From the NCBI RefSeq assembly GCF_001672895.1, contig NZ_LZKP01000121.1, positions 1 through 36,137 on the forward strand: a stretch of 36,137 bases of DNA. Reading direction: 5' to 3'. The first letter of the stretch is position 1, and each line of letters starts with the position of its first letter. Under the pieces are notes generated by a model. The model saw nothing but the letters and a program-made list of their open reading frames with translations. It had not been told where the DNA came from and did not search any database. Positions 15,255 through 24,097 of the stretch are shown one piece after another. A program made the position numbers and the translations under genes. This DNA comes from Mycobacterium sp. E740 (lineage in GTDB: Bacteria > Actinomycetota > Actinomycetes > Mycobacteriales > Mycobacteriaceae).

Positions 15255-16427
15255 CTACGCCGAGGATGCTCGTGCCTCGTGGCACACCCGCACCGGATCT
15301 CCGACGTCGGCGACCGTCGCGGCGGCCCGCCGCGCCGCGGCCCGATAGCTGGGTTCGGCCAGCACCTCGCGCACCGCCGTCGCCAGGGCGTCCGGGTCGA
15401 GAGGACGCAGCAGCTGCGCACTGCCCTGTCGCACAAGACGATTCGCGATCTCCCACTGATCGCCGCCGCCGGGCACCACCACCATCGGAACCCCTGCCAG
15501 CAGCGTCTTGGCCACCATGCCGTGTCCCCCGCCGCAGATCACCAGGTCGGCGTGCGACAACAGCTCGTCCTGTCTGCCCAGTCCGACGACCGCCCACGGT
15601 GGCGCCGCCACCTCCGTGCCACCAAGGCGTGACACCACCACCCGCGATCCCGGCGGCAACACCGGTCCGGGCGTGAGCGCCTCCAAAGCGACCTCGGCCA
15701 GGCCGCGGGTCCCGGTGGTGGCGGTGGACGGCGCGACGACCACCACCGGACCGCTCCCCTCCGGAATGGCCAACGTCGCCGACGTCGGCTCGAAGTGCAG
15801 CGGGCCCACCACGACGGCTTCGGTAGGCCAGTCCGGCCGTGGCACCTCCAGAGCAGGCAGGGTGGCGATCAACCGTCGACGCGGCCCGGGATCGGCTGCA
15901 GGCAACCCGATCTGCTCCCGCGCGGCCGCGCGCTGGCGGACGCCTGCGCGCCACGACCGGGCGGTCAGCGCACGCATGATCGCGTCGCGCAGCCGACCGC
16001 GGACACCCACGCCTGGCGACAGCCCACTGCCGATCGGCGGCAGCCCCTTCGACGGCCGGTACAGCGGGTGCGGGCTCAGCTCGACCCACGGCAGCCCGAG
16101 CAGTTCTGCGCTGAGCCCACCCGCCGTGGTGATGACATCGGAGACCACCAGGTCCAGCTTCAGGTCTCCCATCTGCGGCGCGTTGAGCACGGCCATCCGG
16201 GCGCCACGCTGGTGGACCTTCGCGCCGGCGTCGGCATCGTCGTCCGCGTCCGTCGGGTCGAGGCCGAGGAGTTCGACGGCGGGTACCCCGGCGTCGCGAG
16301 CCGTGTCGAGCCATTGTCTGCCGGTGAGCAGCGTCGGCGAATCTCCGTTGGCCAGAAAGCGGAGGCAGAGCGCGATCGCCGGAAAGGCGTGCCCCGGATC
16401 CGGTCCCGCAACGACCGCGACGCGCAT
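15255..16427 (-). CDS. GT1/MGT-like glycosyltransferase (Rv2739c-type)
   Basis: A 390-aa protein with the two-Rossmann layout of GT-B enzymes. The N-terminal MRVAVVAGPDPGHAFPAIAL is the acceptor-domain start. The C-terminal CGGGHGMVAKTLLAGVPMVVVPGGGDQWEIANRL is the nucleotide-sugar binding motif of GT1 enzymes. The acceptor and sugar are unknown. I chose ATG 16427 because a GCAGGG-type ribosome site precedes it and the fold starts there; the frame runs open another 124 codons over the divergent ephG gene. The 42 bases between the two start codons must hold both promoters. Confidence 0.85.
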   Translation of the reverse strand: MRVAVVAGPDPGHAFPAIALCLRFLANGDSPTLLTGRQWLDTARDAGVPAVELLGLDPTDADDDADAGAKVHQRGARMAVLNAPQMGDLKLDLVVSDVITTAGGLSAELLGLPWVELSPHPLYRPSKGLPPIGSGLSPGVGVRGRLRDAIMRALTARSWRAGVRQRAAAREQIGLPAADPGPRRRLIATLPALEVPRPDWPTEAVVVGPLHFEPTSATLAIPEGSGPVVVVAPSTATTGTRGLAEVALEALTPGPVLPPGSRVVVSRLGGTEVAAPPWAVVGLGRQDELLSHADLVICGGGHGMVAKTLLAGVPMVVVPGGGDQWEIANRLVRQGSAQLLRPLDPDALATAVREVLAEPSYRAAARRAAATVADVGDPVRVCHEARASSA

Positions 16428-16469
16428 TGGCCTACCCTGCCACAGGGGCTCAGCACTAGGCTGGGCCGC

Positions 16470-16910
16470 ATGACCGACCAGGCTTCCGGACCGAGAACCG
16501 ACGTCGACAACATCCGGGCGGTGGAGACGTTCCTCTACGCCCTGCAAGACGAGGATTTCGACACCGTCGAATCGTTGATGGCCGACAACATCCTCTACCA
16601 GAACTACGGCTACACGACGATGCGCGGCAGGCATCGGGTTATGAAGTTGTTCCGGCGAAATCCGGGCTGGATCGGCTTCGAGGTGAAGTTCCATCGGATT
16701 GCCGCCGACGGCAATGCGGTGCTGACCGAACGGACCGATGCGCTGGTCTTCGGCCCAGTGCGCACGCAATTCTGGGTGTGTGGTGTGTTCGACGTGCACG
16801 GTGGCCGAATCACCTTGTGGCGGGATTACATCGACCTGTACGACATCTTGAAGGGAACGATTCGCGGGCTCGCGGGCGCCGTGTTCCCGTCGCTGCGCCC
16901 GACTATGTGA
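16470..16910 (+). CDS. ephG: Limonene-1,2-epoxide hydrolase-like protein EphG
   Basis: A 146-aa single-domain protein of the limonene epoxide hydrolase/SnoaL-like fold. The catalytic Arg and Asp pair is visible in LTERTDALVF, and the second Asp lies in ITLWRDYIDL. It hydrolyses epoxides without a covalent intermediate; in mycobacteria, sterol- or lipid-derived epoxides are proposed substrates. It is the positional orthologue of Rv2740. The start at ATG 16470 begins MTDQASGPRTDVDNI, just before the fold. The stop abuts that of the convergent pspM gene without a gap. Confidence 0.85.
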   Translation: MTDQASGPRTDVDNIRAVETFLYALQDEDFDTVESLMADNILYQNYGYTTMRGRHRVMKLFRRNPGWIGFEVKFHRIAADGNAVLTERTDALVFGPVRTQFWVCGVFDVHGGRITLWRDYIDLYDILKGTIRGLAGAVFPSLRPTM

Positions 16911-17741
16911 CTACGCGCCCCGGGCGTGGCCGAGTTGGTCGAACGCGTACGCCCAGCCGATCAGGCGGTCGGTGGCGTTGGACAACTCGTCGCGGTAGCG
17001 CTGTTGCCACATCGGTGAGGTGGACGTCGGGCCGGTGTTCGCCGCCGACACCAGTTGCGCTGCGGCGTTGACCATTTCGCTGTACTGCCGCGCGCCCTGA
17101 TCTAGTTGTGCCGTGAACGCCGCGATGGTGGGCACCAGATGAGCACGGGACTGCGGCGCCGAGCGGATCGCCCGTTCCATGGACACCACTTCGTTCGCGG
17201 TCGCGGCCATGGTGACGGCAGTCTGATCGGCTGCGGCAGTCAACTCGCGAAGCTCGTCGGCGGGCAGCATCCGTCCCCGGTCCATCACACCGAGCAGCGA
17301 GAACAGCCCGCGCTCAGACGCCGCGAGCGCCGCCATCGGAGCGCGTGCGGCCGATCCCATCGGCGGCAGCCGGCGAGCGACGCGCGATCGCGGCGGAGGC
17401 AGCGGCTCGCGTCGCAGCCAGCGGTAGCGCAGGAACGTCAGCGTGGCGAGAAAGGCCGCACCCACCGCAATCGGAGACGGGATGAGCAGCGCCCAGGCGG
17501 GCGTATCCCACGCCGCCAGCAGACCGGTCACGCCGATCCAGAACACGCAGGACAGCGTGAACAAGACTGTGAGACGCAGCGCCCAGCGCCGCTTACGCAG
17601 CAGCTTCGCGCGTGGATCCGCCGCGGCGTTCAGTTTGTCGGCCAGCACGTCGGACCACTCGGCGGCGGTGTCTAATCCGTTCTGGAAACCCCGCTGCACC
17701 AGCGAGCGCCACGGCGCCGGTCGACTCGTTCGCGAACTCAC
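16911..17741 (-). CDS. pspM: Psp-system integral membrane protein PspM (Rv2743c-type)
   Basis: A 276-aa protein with two adjacent membrane spans (about 58-77 and 86-105: LTVLFTLSCVFWIGVTGLLAAW and WALLIPSPIAVGAAFLATLTFL), a basic cytoplasmic N terminus and a long helical C-terminal part. The position directly after pspA matches Rv2743c, which binds PspA and helps maintain envelope integrity. GTG 17741 (VSSRTSRPAPW) lies 13 bases beyond the pspA stop; a start further upstream would run into pspA. The third M. tuberculosis gene of this operon, pspN (Rv2742c), is missing here. Confidence 0.82.
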   Translation of the reverse strand: MSSRTSRPAPWRSLVQRGFQNGLDTAAEWSDVLADKLNAAADPRAKLLRKRRWALRLTVLFTLSCVFWIGVTGLLAAWDTPAWALLIPSPIAVGAAFLATLTFLRYRWLRREPLPPPRSRVARRLPPMGSAARAPMAALAASERGLFSLLGVMDRGRMLPADELRELTAAADQTAVTMAATANEVVSMERAIRSAPQSRAHLVPTIAAFTAQLDQGARQYSEMVNAAAQLVSAANTGPTSTSPMWQQRYRDELSNATDRLIGWAYAFDQLGHARGA

Positions 17742-17754
17742 TGGCTGTCCTTGA

Positions 17755-18570
17755 TCATTGAGACAACGGGTTTTCCGGCGTCGCCTGTTGCGGATTGGCC
17801 GCCGGGGCCGCGGGCTGCGCCGCGGCATTACCACCGGCAGGCAACTGCTCCCCGCGCATCGACGCGCGGATCTGCTCGAGCCGCGAATGCCCTGCCATCT
17901 GGACGCTGGCCTGCTGGACCTCCAGCATGCGGCCCTGCACCGAGTTCTGCGCCAGCTCGGCCTCGCCCATGGCGTTGGCGTACCGGCGCTCGATCTTCTG
18001 GCGCACCTCGTCGAGGCTGGGCGTGGTGCCCGGTGCGGCCAACTCGCTCATCGACCGCAGCGACGAGCTGACCTGCTCCTGCATCTTGGCCTGTTCGAGC
18101 TGGGACAGCAGCTTGGTGCGCTCGGCGATCTTCTGCTGCAGCATCATCGCGTTCTGCTCGACGGCCTTCTTGGCCTGGCCTGCCGCGTTGAGCGCCTGAT
18201 CGTGCAGGGCCTTGAGATCCTCCACACTCTGTTCGGCGGTGACCAACTGCGCGGCGAACGCCTCGGCGGCGTTGTTGTACTCGGTCGCCTTGGCGGCGTC
18301 ACCGGCGGCCACGGCCTGATCGGCCAGTGTCAGCGCCTGCCGAACGTTGACCTGCAGCTTTTCGATGTCCGCGAGTTGGCGGTTGAGCCGCATCTCCAGC
18401 TGTCGCTGGTTTCCGATCACCTGGGCAGCCTGCTGCGTCAGCGCTTGATGCTGGCGCTGCGCTTCCTCGATGGCCTGCTGAATCTGCACTTTCGGGTCGG
18501 CGTATTCGTCGACCTTGGAGCTGAACAGCGCCATGAGGTACTTCCACGCCTTGACGAACGGATTGGCCAT
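17755..18570 (-). CDS. pspA: Phage-shock protein PspA / 35-kDa antigen (Rv2744c-type)
   Basis: A 271-aa PspA/IM30-family protein: [38 protein letters not shown] is the membrane-contact N terminus. It is followed by a long alanine/glutamine-rich coiled coil (about 30-215) and a flexible P/A/Q-rich tail (about 225-271). It oligomerises on the inner face of the membrane, stabilises it under stress, and in mycobacteria also binds ClgR, so that free PspA holds the regulator inactive. It lies 104 bases after clgR on the same strand. ATG 18570 is preceded by GGCGGAG. Confidence 0.93.
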   Translation of the reverse strand: MANPFVKAWKYLMALFSSKVDEYADPKVQIQQAIEEAQRQHQALTQQAAQVIGNQRQLEMRLNRQLADIEKLQVNVRQALTLADQAVAAGDAAKATEYNNAAEAFAAQLVTAEQSVEDLKALHDQALNAAGQAKKAVEQNAMMLQQKIAERTKLLSQLEQAKMQEQVSSSLRSMSELAAPGTTPSLDEVRQKIERRYANAMGEAELAQNSVQGRMLEVQQASVQMAGHSRLEQIRASMRGEQLPAGGNAAAQPAAPAANPQQATPENPLSQ

Positions 18571-18674
18571 TTGAGTTCACTCCGCCTTCATGTCGTTGTC
18601 TCGGACTCGCCGGCCCGGCTACCGTGCTGCCCAATCTATCGGGTCGGCGTCTATCGCCACACCCAACTCGAGGG

Positions 18675-18995
18675 TCAGGCGACCGCCATCGAGACGACCT
18701 GCGGAATGACCACCTTGGTACTGGCGTCGATGTTGGCCGCCCCCGCAAAGGCCGCATGCTCCGCGCGTTCCATCTCCTGGCCGGCGTCCGAGAGCACCCT
18801 GGACAACGGAACGTCGAGTGCGCCGCAGATCGCGTTGAGCAGTTCGCTGGAGGCCTCCTTGCGGCCGCGTTCGACCTCGGAGAGGTAGCCCAGGCTGACG
18901 CGCGCGGTATCGGAGACCTCGCGCAAGGTCCGTCCCTGGTCGACGCGGGCCCGACGCAGCACGTCGCCGACCACCTCGCGCAGCAATGCCGTCAT
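18675..18995 (-). CDS. clgR: XRE-family transcriptional regulator ClgR
   Basis: A 106-aa regulator with a Cro/C1-type helix-turn-helix over about residues 12-65 ([29 protein letters not shown]). A C-terminal tail ends [12 protein letters not shown]; the small hydrophobic ending fits the known regulated degradation of ClgR by Clp proteases. In related organisms ClgR activates clp genes, pspA and its own operon. It is first in the clgR-pspA-pspM operon and has an ECF-type promoter upstream (19056-19083). The length and start match Rv2745c. Confidence 0.94.
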   Translation of the reverse strand: MTALLREVVGDVLRRARVDQGRTLREVSDTARVSLGYLSEVERGRKEASSELLNAICGALDVPLSRVLSDAGQEMERAEHAAFAGAANIDASTKVVIPQVVSMAVA

Positions 18996-19055
18996 CGTGG
19001 TCTTCCTCTCGAGTCAAGGTTCCATGGACCGGTAAACGGGGCGTTGTATTAGGGC

Positions 19056-19083
19056 AACGCTGACAGCGGGCTGGTTGGTTCCC
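19056..19083 (-). promoter_or_regulatory. ECF-type (SigE/SigH-like) promoter of clgR
   Basis: On the minus strand GGGAAC (19083-19078) is followed by an 18-base spacer and CGTT (19059-19056). This matches the mycobacterial extracytoplasmic-function sigma consensus. The predicted leader is about 55 bases. SigE control of clgR is established in M. tuberculosis, so SigE is the likely factor. The same arrangement with the same spacing appears before the DUF4193 gene. Confidence 0.6.
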
Positions 19084-19118
19084 GGATAGCGCAGATCACT
19101 GCTGGGCAGTGGCCGGCC

Positions 19119-19754
19119 TCACCGATCCACGGGACGTGCGCGGGAGTCCCTGATCGCGGAGACGATGTAATCGACACCGGTGAGCACCGTCAGAACGAGC
19201 GCCACCCACATGATCATCCACGCCGCGGACAGCCACGCCCCCGACAGCGGAAGCACGAACAGGCCGATCGCCACGGCTTGCACCAGGGTCTTGAGCTTGC
19301 CGCCCCTGCTGGCGGGTATCACGCCGTGGCGCAACACCGCGAACCGCAGCACCGTGATGCCGATTTCGCGGACCAGGATCACCGCGGTGATCCACGCCGG
19401 CAGATCGCCCAACACCGAAAGCCCGATCAGCGCAGCGCCGATGAGCGCTTTGTCGGCGATCGGATCGGCGAGCGTGCCGAATTCGGTCACCATGCCGTAA
19501 CTGCGAGCCAGCGCGCCGTCGAAGCGATCCGTGATGACCGCGACGCTGAACACGACGAATGCCGCTACCCGCCAGAACGTTTCATGACCGCCGCCGACGA
19601 AGAGAAAGATCAGGAAAACCGGAACCAACGCCATCCGCACGCCGGTGAGCACATTCGCGACGTTCGCTACCCGGGCGCGCGGAACCAGCGGATCGGTATG
19701 TGGTTGGCCCGACACCGCCACAGAATATCGGTTGCTCGAACGGATACCCTCCAC
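19119..19754 (-). CDS. pgsA: CDP-alcohol phosphatidyltransferase PgsA-like (Rv2746c-type)
   Basis: A 211-aa integral membrane enzyme that transfers a phosphatidyl group from CDP-diacylglycerol to glycerol-3-phosphate, giving phosphatidylglycerophosphate. The family motif DG-x2-AR-x8-G-x3-D-x3-D is complete at 79-101 (DGALARSYG..., D97, D101). Several hydrophobic spans follow. The GTG at 19754 gives MEGIRSSNRYSVAVSGQP, which resembles the M. tuberculosis N terminus. It leaves only two bases to the divergent argA start, so a start at the GTG codons for residue 12 or 14 remains possible. No ribosome site is visible before 19754. Confidence 0.9.
   Translation of the reverse strand: MEGIRSSNRYSVAVSGQPHTDPLVPRARVANVANVLTGVRMALVPVFLIFLFVGGGHETFWRVAAFVVFSVAVITDRFDGALARSYGMVTEFGTLADPIADKALIGAALIGLSVLGDLPAWITAVILVREIGITVLRFAVLRHGVIPASRGGKLKTLVQAVAIGLFVLPLSGAWLSAAWMIMWVALVLTVLTGVDYIVSAIRDSRARPVDR
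19745..19750 (+). promoter_or_regulatory. Candidate -10 element for a leaderless argA transcript
   Basis: TACCCT fits the mycobacterial TANNNT -10 pattern and lies 6 bases before the argA GTG at 19757. That is the spacing expected if transcription begins on the start codon. No ribosome site precedes the GTG, which supports a leaderless message. Confidence 0.4.
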
Positions 19755-19756
19755 CT

Positions 19757-20266
19757 GTGAGCGCAGAATCCGGCGAGGTCGTCGTGCGGCGCGCGCGAAC
19801 CTCCGATGTCCCCGCGATCAAAGCCTTGGTCGACATCTATTCCGGCAAGATCCTGCTGGAGAAGAATCTGGTGACGCTCTACGAGGCCGTTCAGGAGTTC
19901 TGGGTGGCCGAGCAGGACGGCGAACTGCTGGGCTGTGGGGCGCTGCACGTGCTGTGGTCCGACCTGGGCGAGGTGCGCACGGTTGCGGTGCACCCGAAGG
20001 TCAGGGGCCATGGCGTCGGGCATGCGATCGTCGAGCGGTTGCTCGACGTGGCCCGCGAGTTGCGCCTCGAGCGCATCTTCGTGCTCACCTTCGAAGTCGA
20101 GTTCTTCAGCAGGCACGGGTTCCGGGAGATCGACGGCACCCCGGTGACCGCCGAGGTCTACGAGGAGATGTGCCGCTCGTATGATACCGGCGTCGCCGAG
20201 TTCCTCGACCTGTCCTTCGTAAAACCCAACATCCTCGGCAACACCCGAATGTTGCTCACCCTCTAG
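19757..20266 (+). CDS. argA: GNAT amino-acid N-acetyltransferase ArgA (Rv2747-type)
   Basis: A 169-aa single-domain GNAT enzyme. VRRARTSDVPAIKALVDIYSGKILLEKN is the start of the fold, and the acetyl-CoA loop is VRTVAVHPKVRGHGVGHAIVERLL. In M. tuberculosis the orthologue is an N-acetylglutamate synthase without the kinase-like domain of E. coli ArgA; it makes N-acetylglutamate for arginine synthesis. The C terminus FLDLSFVKPNILGNTRMLL is strongly family-like. GTG 19757 is the likely start; the frame extends upstream over pgsA without conservation. It converges on ftsK with a 10-base gap. Confidence 0.9.
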   Translation: MSAESGEVVVRRARTSDVPAIKALVDIYSGKILLEKNLVTLYEAVQEFWVAEQDGELLGCGALHVLWSDLGEVRTVAVHPKVRGHGVGHAIVERLLDVARELRLERIFVLTFEVEFFSRHGFREIDGTPVTAEVYEEMCRSYDTGVAEFLDLSFVKPNILGNTRMLLTL

Positions 20267-20276
20267 CGGTTTCGAA

Positions 20277-22745
20277 TCACTCTTCCGAGTCGTCGGCGCC
20301 GGTTGCGTCAGAGCCACCGCGGATAAGCGCCAACGTGCCGGCCAGCTCGTCGGGTTTGACAAGAACCTCGCGTGCCTTGGAACCCTCGCTGGGCCCGACG
20401 ATGTTGCGGGTCTCCATCAGGTCCATCAACCGGCCCGCCTTGGCGAACCCGACCCGCAGTTTGCGCTGCAGCATCGAAGTGGACCCGAACTGGCTGGACA
20501 CCACCAGCTCGACCGCCTGCAGGAAGACGTCCATGTCGTCGCCGATGTCGGGATCCACATCGGTTCGCTCGCTGGTCGTTTTCGCGGTGGTGACGCCCTC
20601 GGTGTATTCCGGTTCGGCCTGCGCCTTGGTCGCCTCGACGACGGCGTGGATCTCCTCGTCGGTGATGAAGGCGCCCTGCAACCGGATCGGCTTGTTCGCG
20701 CCCATGGGGAGGAACAGTCCGTCGCCCATGCCGATCAGCTTCTCGGCGCCCTGCTGGTCGAGGATGACGCGGCTGTCGGTCAACGACGAGGTGGCGAACG
20801 CCAGGCGCGACGGGACGTTGGTCTTGATCAGCCCGGTGACGACGTCCACCGACGGCCGCTGTGTGGCCAGCACCAGATGGATGCCCGCCGCGCGTGCCTT
20901 CTGCGTGATGCGCACGATCGCGTCTTCGACGTCACGGGGGGCGGTCATCATCAGGTCGGCCAACTCGTCGACGATCGCGACGACGTACGGATAGGGCTTG
21001 TACTCGCGCTGGCTGCCCAGCGGTGCGGTGATCTCACCGGAGCGCACCTTCTTGTTGAAGTCGTCGATGTGGCGCACCCGCGACGCCTGCATGTCCTGGT
21101 AGCGCTGCTCCATCTCCTCGACCAGCCACGCCAGCGCGGCGGCGGCCTTCTTGGGCTGGGTGATGATCGGGGTGATCAGGTGCGGAATGCCCTCGTACGG
21201 CGTCAGTTCCACCATCTTGGGGTCGATCAGGATCATCCTGACCTCCTCCGGCGTGGCGCGCACCAGCAGCGAAACCAGCATCGAGTTCACGAAACTCGAC
21301 TTGCCCGAACCGGTCGAACCGGCCACGAGCAGATGCGGCATCTTGGCGAGGTTGGCCGAGATGTACTCGCCTTCAATGTCTTTACCCAGACCGATGACCA
21401 GCGGATGGTGATCGCCGCGGGTGACCGGATTTGTCAGCACGTCAGCCAGCCGGACCATTTCACGGTCGACGTTGGGAACCTCGATGCCGACCGCCGACTT
21501 GCCGGGAATCGGCGCGAGCATCCGGACGCTCTCCGTGGCGACCGCATAGGCGATATTCCGTTGCAGCGCAGTTATTTTCTCGACCTTCACGCCGGGACCG
21601 AGTTCGACTTCATACCGGGTGACGGTCGGGCCGCGGGTGCAGCCGGTGACCGACGCGTTGACCTTGAACTGGTCCAGCACCTCGGTGATCGCTTCGATCA
21701 TCCGGTCATTGCCCGCGCTGCGGCGCTTCGGCGGGTCACCGGGGATCAGCAGGTCGAGCGACGGCAACGCGTACGGCCCGTCGACCACGCGGTCCAACGA
21801 CAGCGCCTGCTGTTTGGCCGGCTTCTTCTTGCGCGATTTCGAGGTCGGCTCGGGAACCGTCGGCGCCTCATCCTCGATGGGATAGTTCTCCATCGGGGAG
21901 CCCGTCGGCCATGCCTGCGCCGCGTCGTCGCCCGACGGGTCGTCGTAGTAGCCGTCTGAGAAGTCCTCCGGTTCGCTGATGACGGCGGTGTCCTCGTCGT
22001 CGTACTCGTCGAAGTCGTCGTAGCCGTATGCCCGCGTGGAGAACATCGCCCGCACCGCCGCCGGCACTTCACGGATTGTCGTGCCCGTCACCAGGAGCAC
22101 GCCGAACAGCACGCCGATGAACAGCAGCGGCGCGGCGATCCACGCTGTCAGCCCGTCTGAGAGCGGGCCGCCGATCGCGAACCCGAAGAAGCCGGCGGCG
22201 TGCTGGCGGGCCACCGGTTCCTGCGGCGAGCCGGCCCACAAATGCCACAACCCGAGCGCGGGCAGCCCGATCATCGTCGAGCCGAGGATCAGCCTCGGCC
22301 TGGCGTCGGGATCCGGTTCGGTGCGCATGAGCGCGATACCGACGGCGGCCAGCGCCAGCGGTACGAGCACGACACCGCCGCCGATCAACGTGCGCAGGAA
22401 GGTGTCGAGCCAGCCGCCCACCGGGCGCGCGGCGCCGAACCACGAACTCGCCGCCACGACAACGGCCAAGCCGAGCAGGGCCAGCGCGATTCCGTCGCGG
22501 CGGTGTCCCGGTTCGAGATCGCGGGCGCGGCCGACCGAACGCGCCGTGGTCCCAGCGCCCTTGGCCAGCATCAGCCAGCCCGCCCGCATGCCGCGGCCCA
22601 CCGATGCGCCGGCCGACGAAATCGGCGACGCGGTCCGGCGCGGCGGCGCGGGCTTACGTCGCGGCGCCGTGCGGCCGCCCGATCGTGAACCGGCCTTTGA
22701 CCTGCTTGAACGGGCCCCGGAGCGGGCGGCGGTCTTACTCGGCAT
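20277..22745 (-). CDS. ftsK: DNA translocase FtsK
   Basis: An 822-aa motor that pumps DNA through the division septum and activates XerCD at dif. A basic N terminus is followed by about four membrane spans (about 95-240), an acidic linker (about 245-310), and the RecA-type motor. The motor has Walker A GSTGSGKSS (K482) and Walker B VDELADLM (D593, E594). At the C terminus the gamma winged helix (SSQFGSTSMLQRKLRVGFAKAGRLMDLMETRNIVGPSEGSKAREVLV) reads the polar DNA sequences. I chose ATG 22745 (MPSKTAARSG), which matches M. tuberculosis; the frame is open 15 codons further. Confidence 0.96.
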   Translation of the reverse strand: MPSKTAARSGARSSRSKAGSRSGGRTAPRRKPAPPRRTASPISSAGASVGRGMRAGWLMLAKGAGTTARSVGRARDLEPGHRRDGIALALLGLAVVVAASSWFGAARPVGGWLDTFLRTLIGGGVVLVPLALAAVGIALMRTEPDPDARPRLILGSTMIGLPALGLWHLWAGSPQEPVARQHAAGFFGFAIGGPLSDGLTAWIAAPLLFIGVLFGVLLVTGTTIREVPAAVRAMFSTRAYGYDDFDEYDDEDTAVISEPEDFSDGYYDDPSGDDAAQAWPTGSPMENYPIEDEAPTVPEPTSKSRKKKPAKQQALSLDRVVDGPYALPSLDLLIPGDPPKRRSAGNDRMIEAITEVLDQFKVNASVTGCTRGPTVTRYEVELGPGVKVEKITALQRNIAYAVATESVRMLAPIPGKSAVGIEVPNVDREMVRLADVLTNPVTRGDHHPLVIGLGKDIEGEYISANLAKMPHLLVAGSTGSGKSSFVNSMLVSLLVRATPEEVRMILIDPKMVELTPYEGIPHLITPIITQPKKAAAALAWLVEEMEQRYQDMQASRVRHIDDFNKKVRSGEITAPLGSQREYKPYPYVVAIVDELADLMMTAPRDVEDAIVRITQKARAAGIHLVLATQRPSVDVVTGLIKTNVPSRLAFATSSLTDSRVILDQQGAEKLIGMGDGLFLPMGANKPIRLQGAFITDEEIHAVVEATKAQAEPEYTEGVTTAKTTSERTDVDPDIGDDMDVFLQAVELVVSSQFGSTSMLQRKLRVGFAKAGRLMDLMETRNIVGPSEGSKAREVLVKPDELAGTLALIRGGSDATGADDSEE

Positions 22746-22884
22746 GCCTCTAAGCCTAGTCTCTCGAGCCCCAAATTCACCATCAGCCACACTGGTAACA
22801 GATGCGTATCGATTGCTGCCGCTTCGCGACCCGGCAGTAGGCTGTGCACTCGTCCAGCAGCACTCACCGAGGAGTCATCCGCAC

Positions 22885-23199
22885 ATGCCTGTTGTCGTCG
22901 TCGCCACCATGACCGCCAAGCCCGAATCCGTTGACACGGTTCGCGAAGCGTGCAAGCAGGCCATCGAGGCGGTGCATCAGGAACCCGGGTGCGAGCTGTA
23001 CGCACTGCACGAGTCGAACGGGACCTTCGTGTTCGTCGAGCAGTGGGCAGACGAAGAGGCGTTGAAGACCCACAGCACCGCTCCCGCCATCGGCACCCTG
23101 TTCGGCACCGTCGGCGAGCATCTCGACGGAGCGCCCGATATCAAGATGCTGCAGCCGGTGGTCGCGGGCGATCCCAGTAAGGGCGCACTGCGGTCCTGA
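22885..23199 (+). CDS. Antibiotic-biosynthesis-monooxygenase (ABM) domain protein (Rv2749-type)
   Basis: A 104-aa ferredoxin-like alpha/beta-barrel protein: [44 protein letters not shown], then [20 protein letters not shown], the usual ABM layout. Such small dimeric domains act as cofactor-free monooxygenases or quinone/heme-modifying enzymes; the substrate here is unknown. ATG 22885 has a strong GAGGAG ribosome site. The 139-base gap from ftsK contains both divergent promoters. Its TGA overlaps the next ATG, so it is coupled to the SDR. Confidence 0.85.
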   Translation: MPVVVVATMTAKPESVDTVREACKQAIEAVHQEPGCELYALHESNGTFVFVEQWADEEALKTHSTAPAIGTLFGTVGEHLDGAPDIKMLQPVVAGDPSKGALRS

Positions 23200-24011
23200 T
23201 GTCCGGGCTCGCGGGCAAGGTCGCGTTCATCACCGGCGCCGCGCGGGGCCAGGGCCGCGCGGAAGCCGTGAAGCTGGCGAGCGACGGCGCAGACATCATC
23301 GCGGTCGACATCTGCGATCAGATCGCGTCAGTGCCCTATCCCTTGGCGACGGCCGACGACTTGGCTGAGACCGTCAAACTCGTCGAGGACGCCGGCGCGC
23401 GAATCGTGGCGCAGGAGGCCGACGTTCGCGATCAGTCCGCGCTCGAATCGGCGCTGCGTGCGGGTCTCGAAGAGTTCGGCCGGCTCGACATCGTCGTCGC
23501 CAACGCCGGTATCGCCCCGATGCGGTCGGGTGCCGACGGGTGGCGGGACGTGATCGACGTGAACCTCACCGGCGTGCACCACACGGTCGAGGTCTCGAAG
23601 GAACCGTTGATCGCCCACGGCGACGGTGGCTCGATCGTGCTCACCAGTTCGGTGGTGGGTCTTGTCGGGATGGGTAGCGACGACCCCGGTGCGATCGGTT
23701 ACGTCGCCGCAAAGCACGGCATCGTCGGGCTGATGCGTTTGTATGCCAATCTGCTTGCCCAACACAGCATCCGCGTGAACTCGGTGCACCCCGCCGGCGT
23801 CGACACCCCGATGATCAACAACGAGGCCACGCGCGAGTGGCTGGGCAGTATCGCCGACAAGTCCGCGCAGGACATGGGCAACGCGTTGCCGGTGCAAGTG
23901 TTGCAGCCCGAAGACATCGCAAACGCGGTGGCGTGGTTGGTCTCCGACGCCGCGCGCTACATCACCGGAGTGGCGCTTCCAGTGGACGCCGGGTCGGTCA
24001 ACAAGCGCTGA
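23199..24011 (+). CDS. Mycofactocin-type short-chain dehydrogenase/reductase (Rv2750-type)
   Basis: A 270-aa classical-length SDR with the cofactor motif TGAARGQG (11-18), NAG, catalytic Ser in VLTSSVVG and YVAAKHG (Tyr/Lys). The insertion after the second strand ([27 protein letters not shown]) is typical of the mycofactocin-dependent SDR subfamily, in which the nicotinamide is bound tightly and recycled by mycofactocin. The substrate is probably an alcohol or ketone, not identified. It is coupled by a one-base overlap to the ABM-domain gene. It converges with rnj after 86 bases in which nothing is recognised. Confidence 0.88.
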   Translation: MSGLAGKVAFITGAARGQGRAEAVKLASDGADIIAVDICDQIASVPYPLATADDLAETVKLVEDAGARIVAQEADVRDQSALESALRAGLEEFGRLDIVVANAGIAPMRSGADGWRDVIDVNLTGVHHTVEVSKEPLIAHGDGGSIVLTSSVVGLVGMGSDDPGAIGYVAAKHGIVGLMRLYANLLAQHSIRVNSVHPAGVDTPMINNEATREWLGSIADKSAQDMGNALPVQVLQPEDIANAVAWLVSDAARYITGVALPVDAGSVNKR

Positions 24012-24097
24012 GGAAGCGCCGAACGAGAAGCCATGGCTGCGATCAACGCGAATCCGCGACCAGGAATGCTATTTCGCGGCGAAGTTACGGGCGGCGC

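Noticed and set aside
17742..17834. Upstream extension of pspM to 17834
   Set aside because: The extra residues are basic shadow sequence opposite the end of pspA in frame register; GTG 17741 gives the family-like start.
22746..22790. Upstream extension of FtsK by 15 codons
   Set aside because: The residues MADGEFGARETRLRG are not family-like, and MPSKTAARSG matches the known N terminus.
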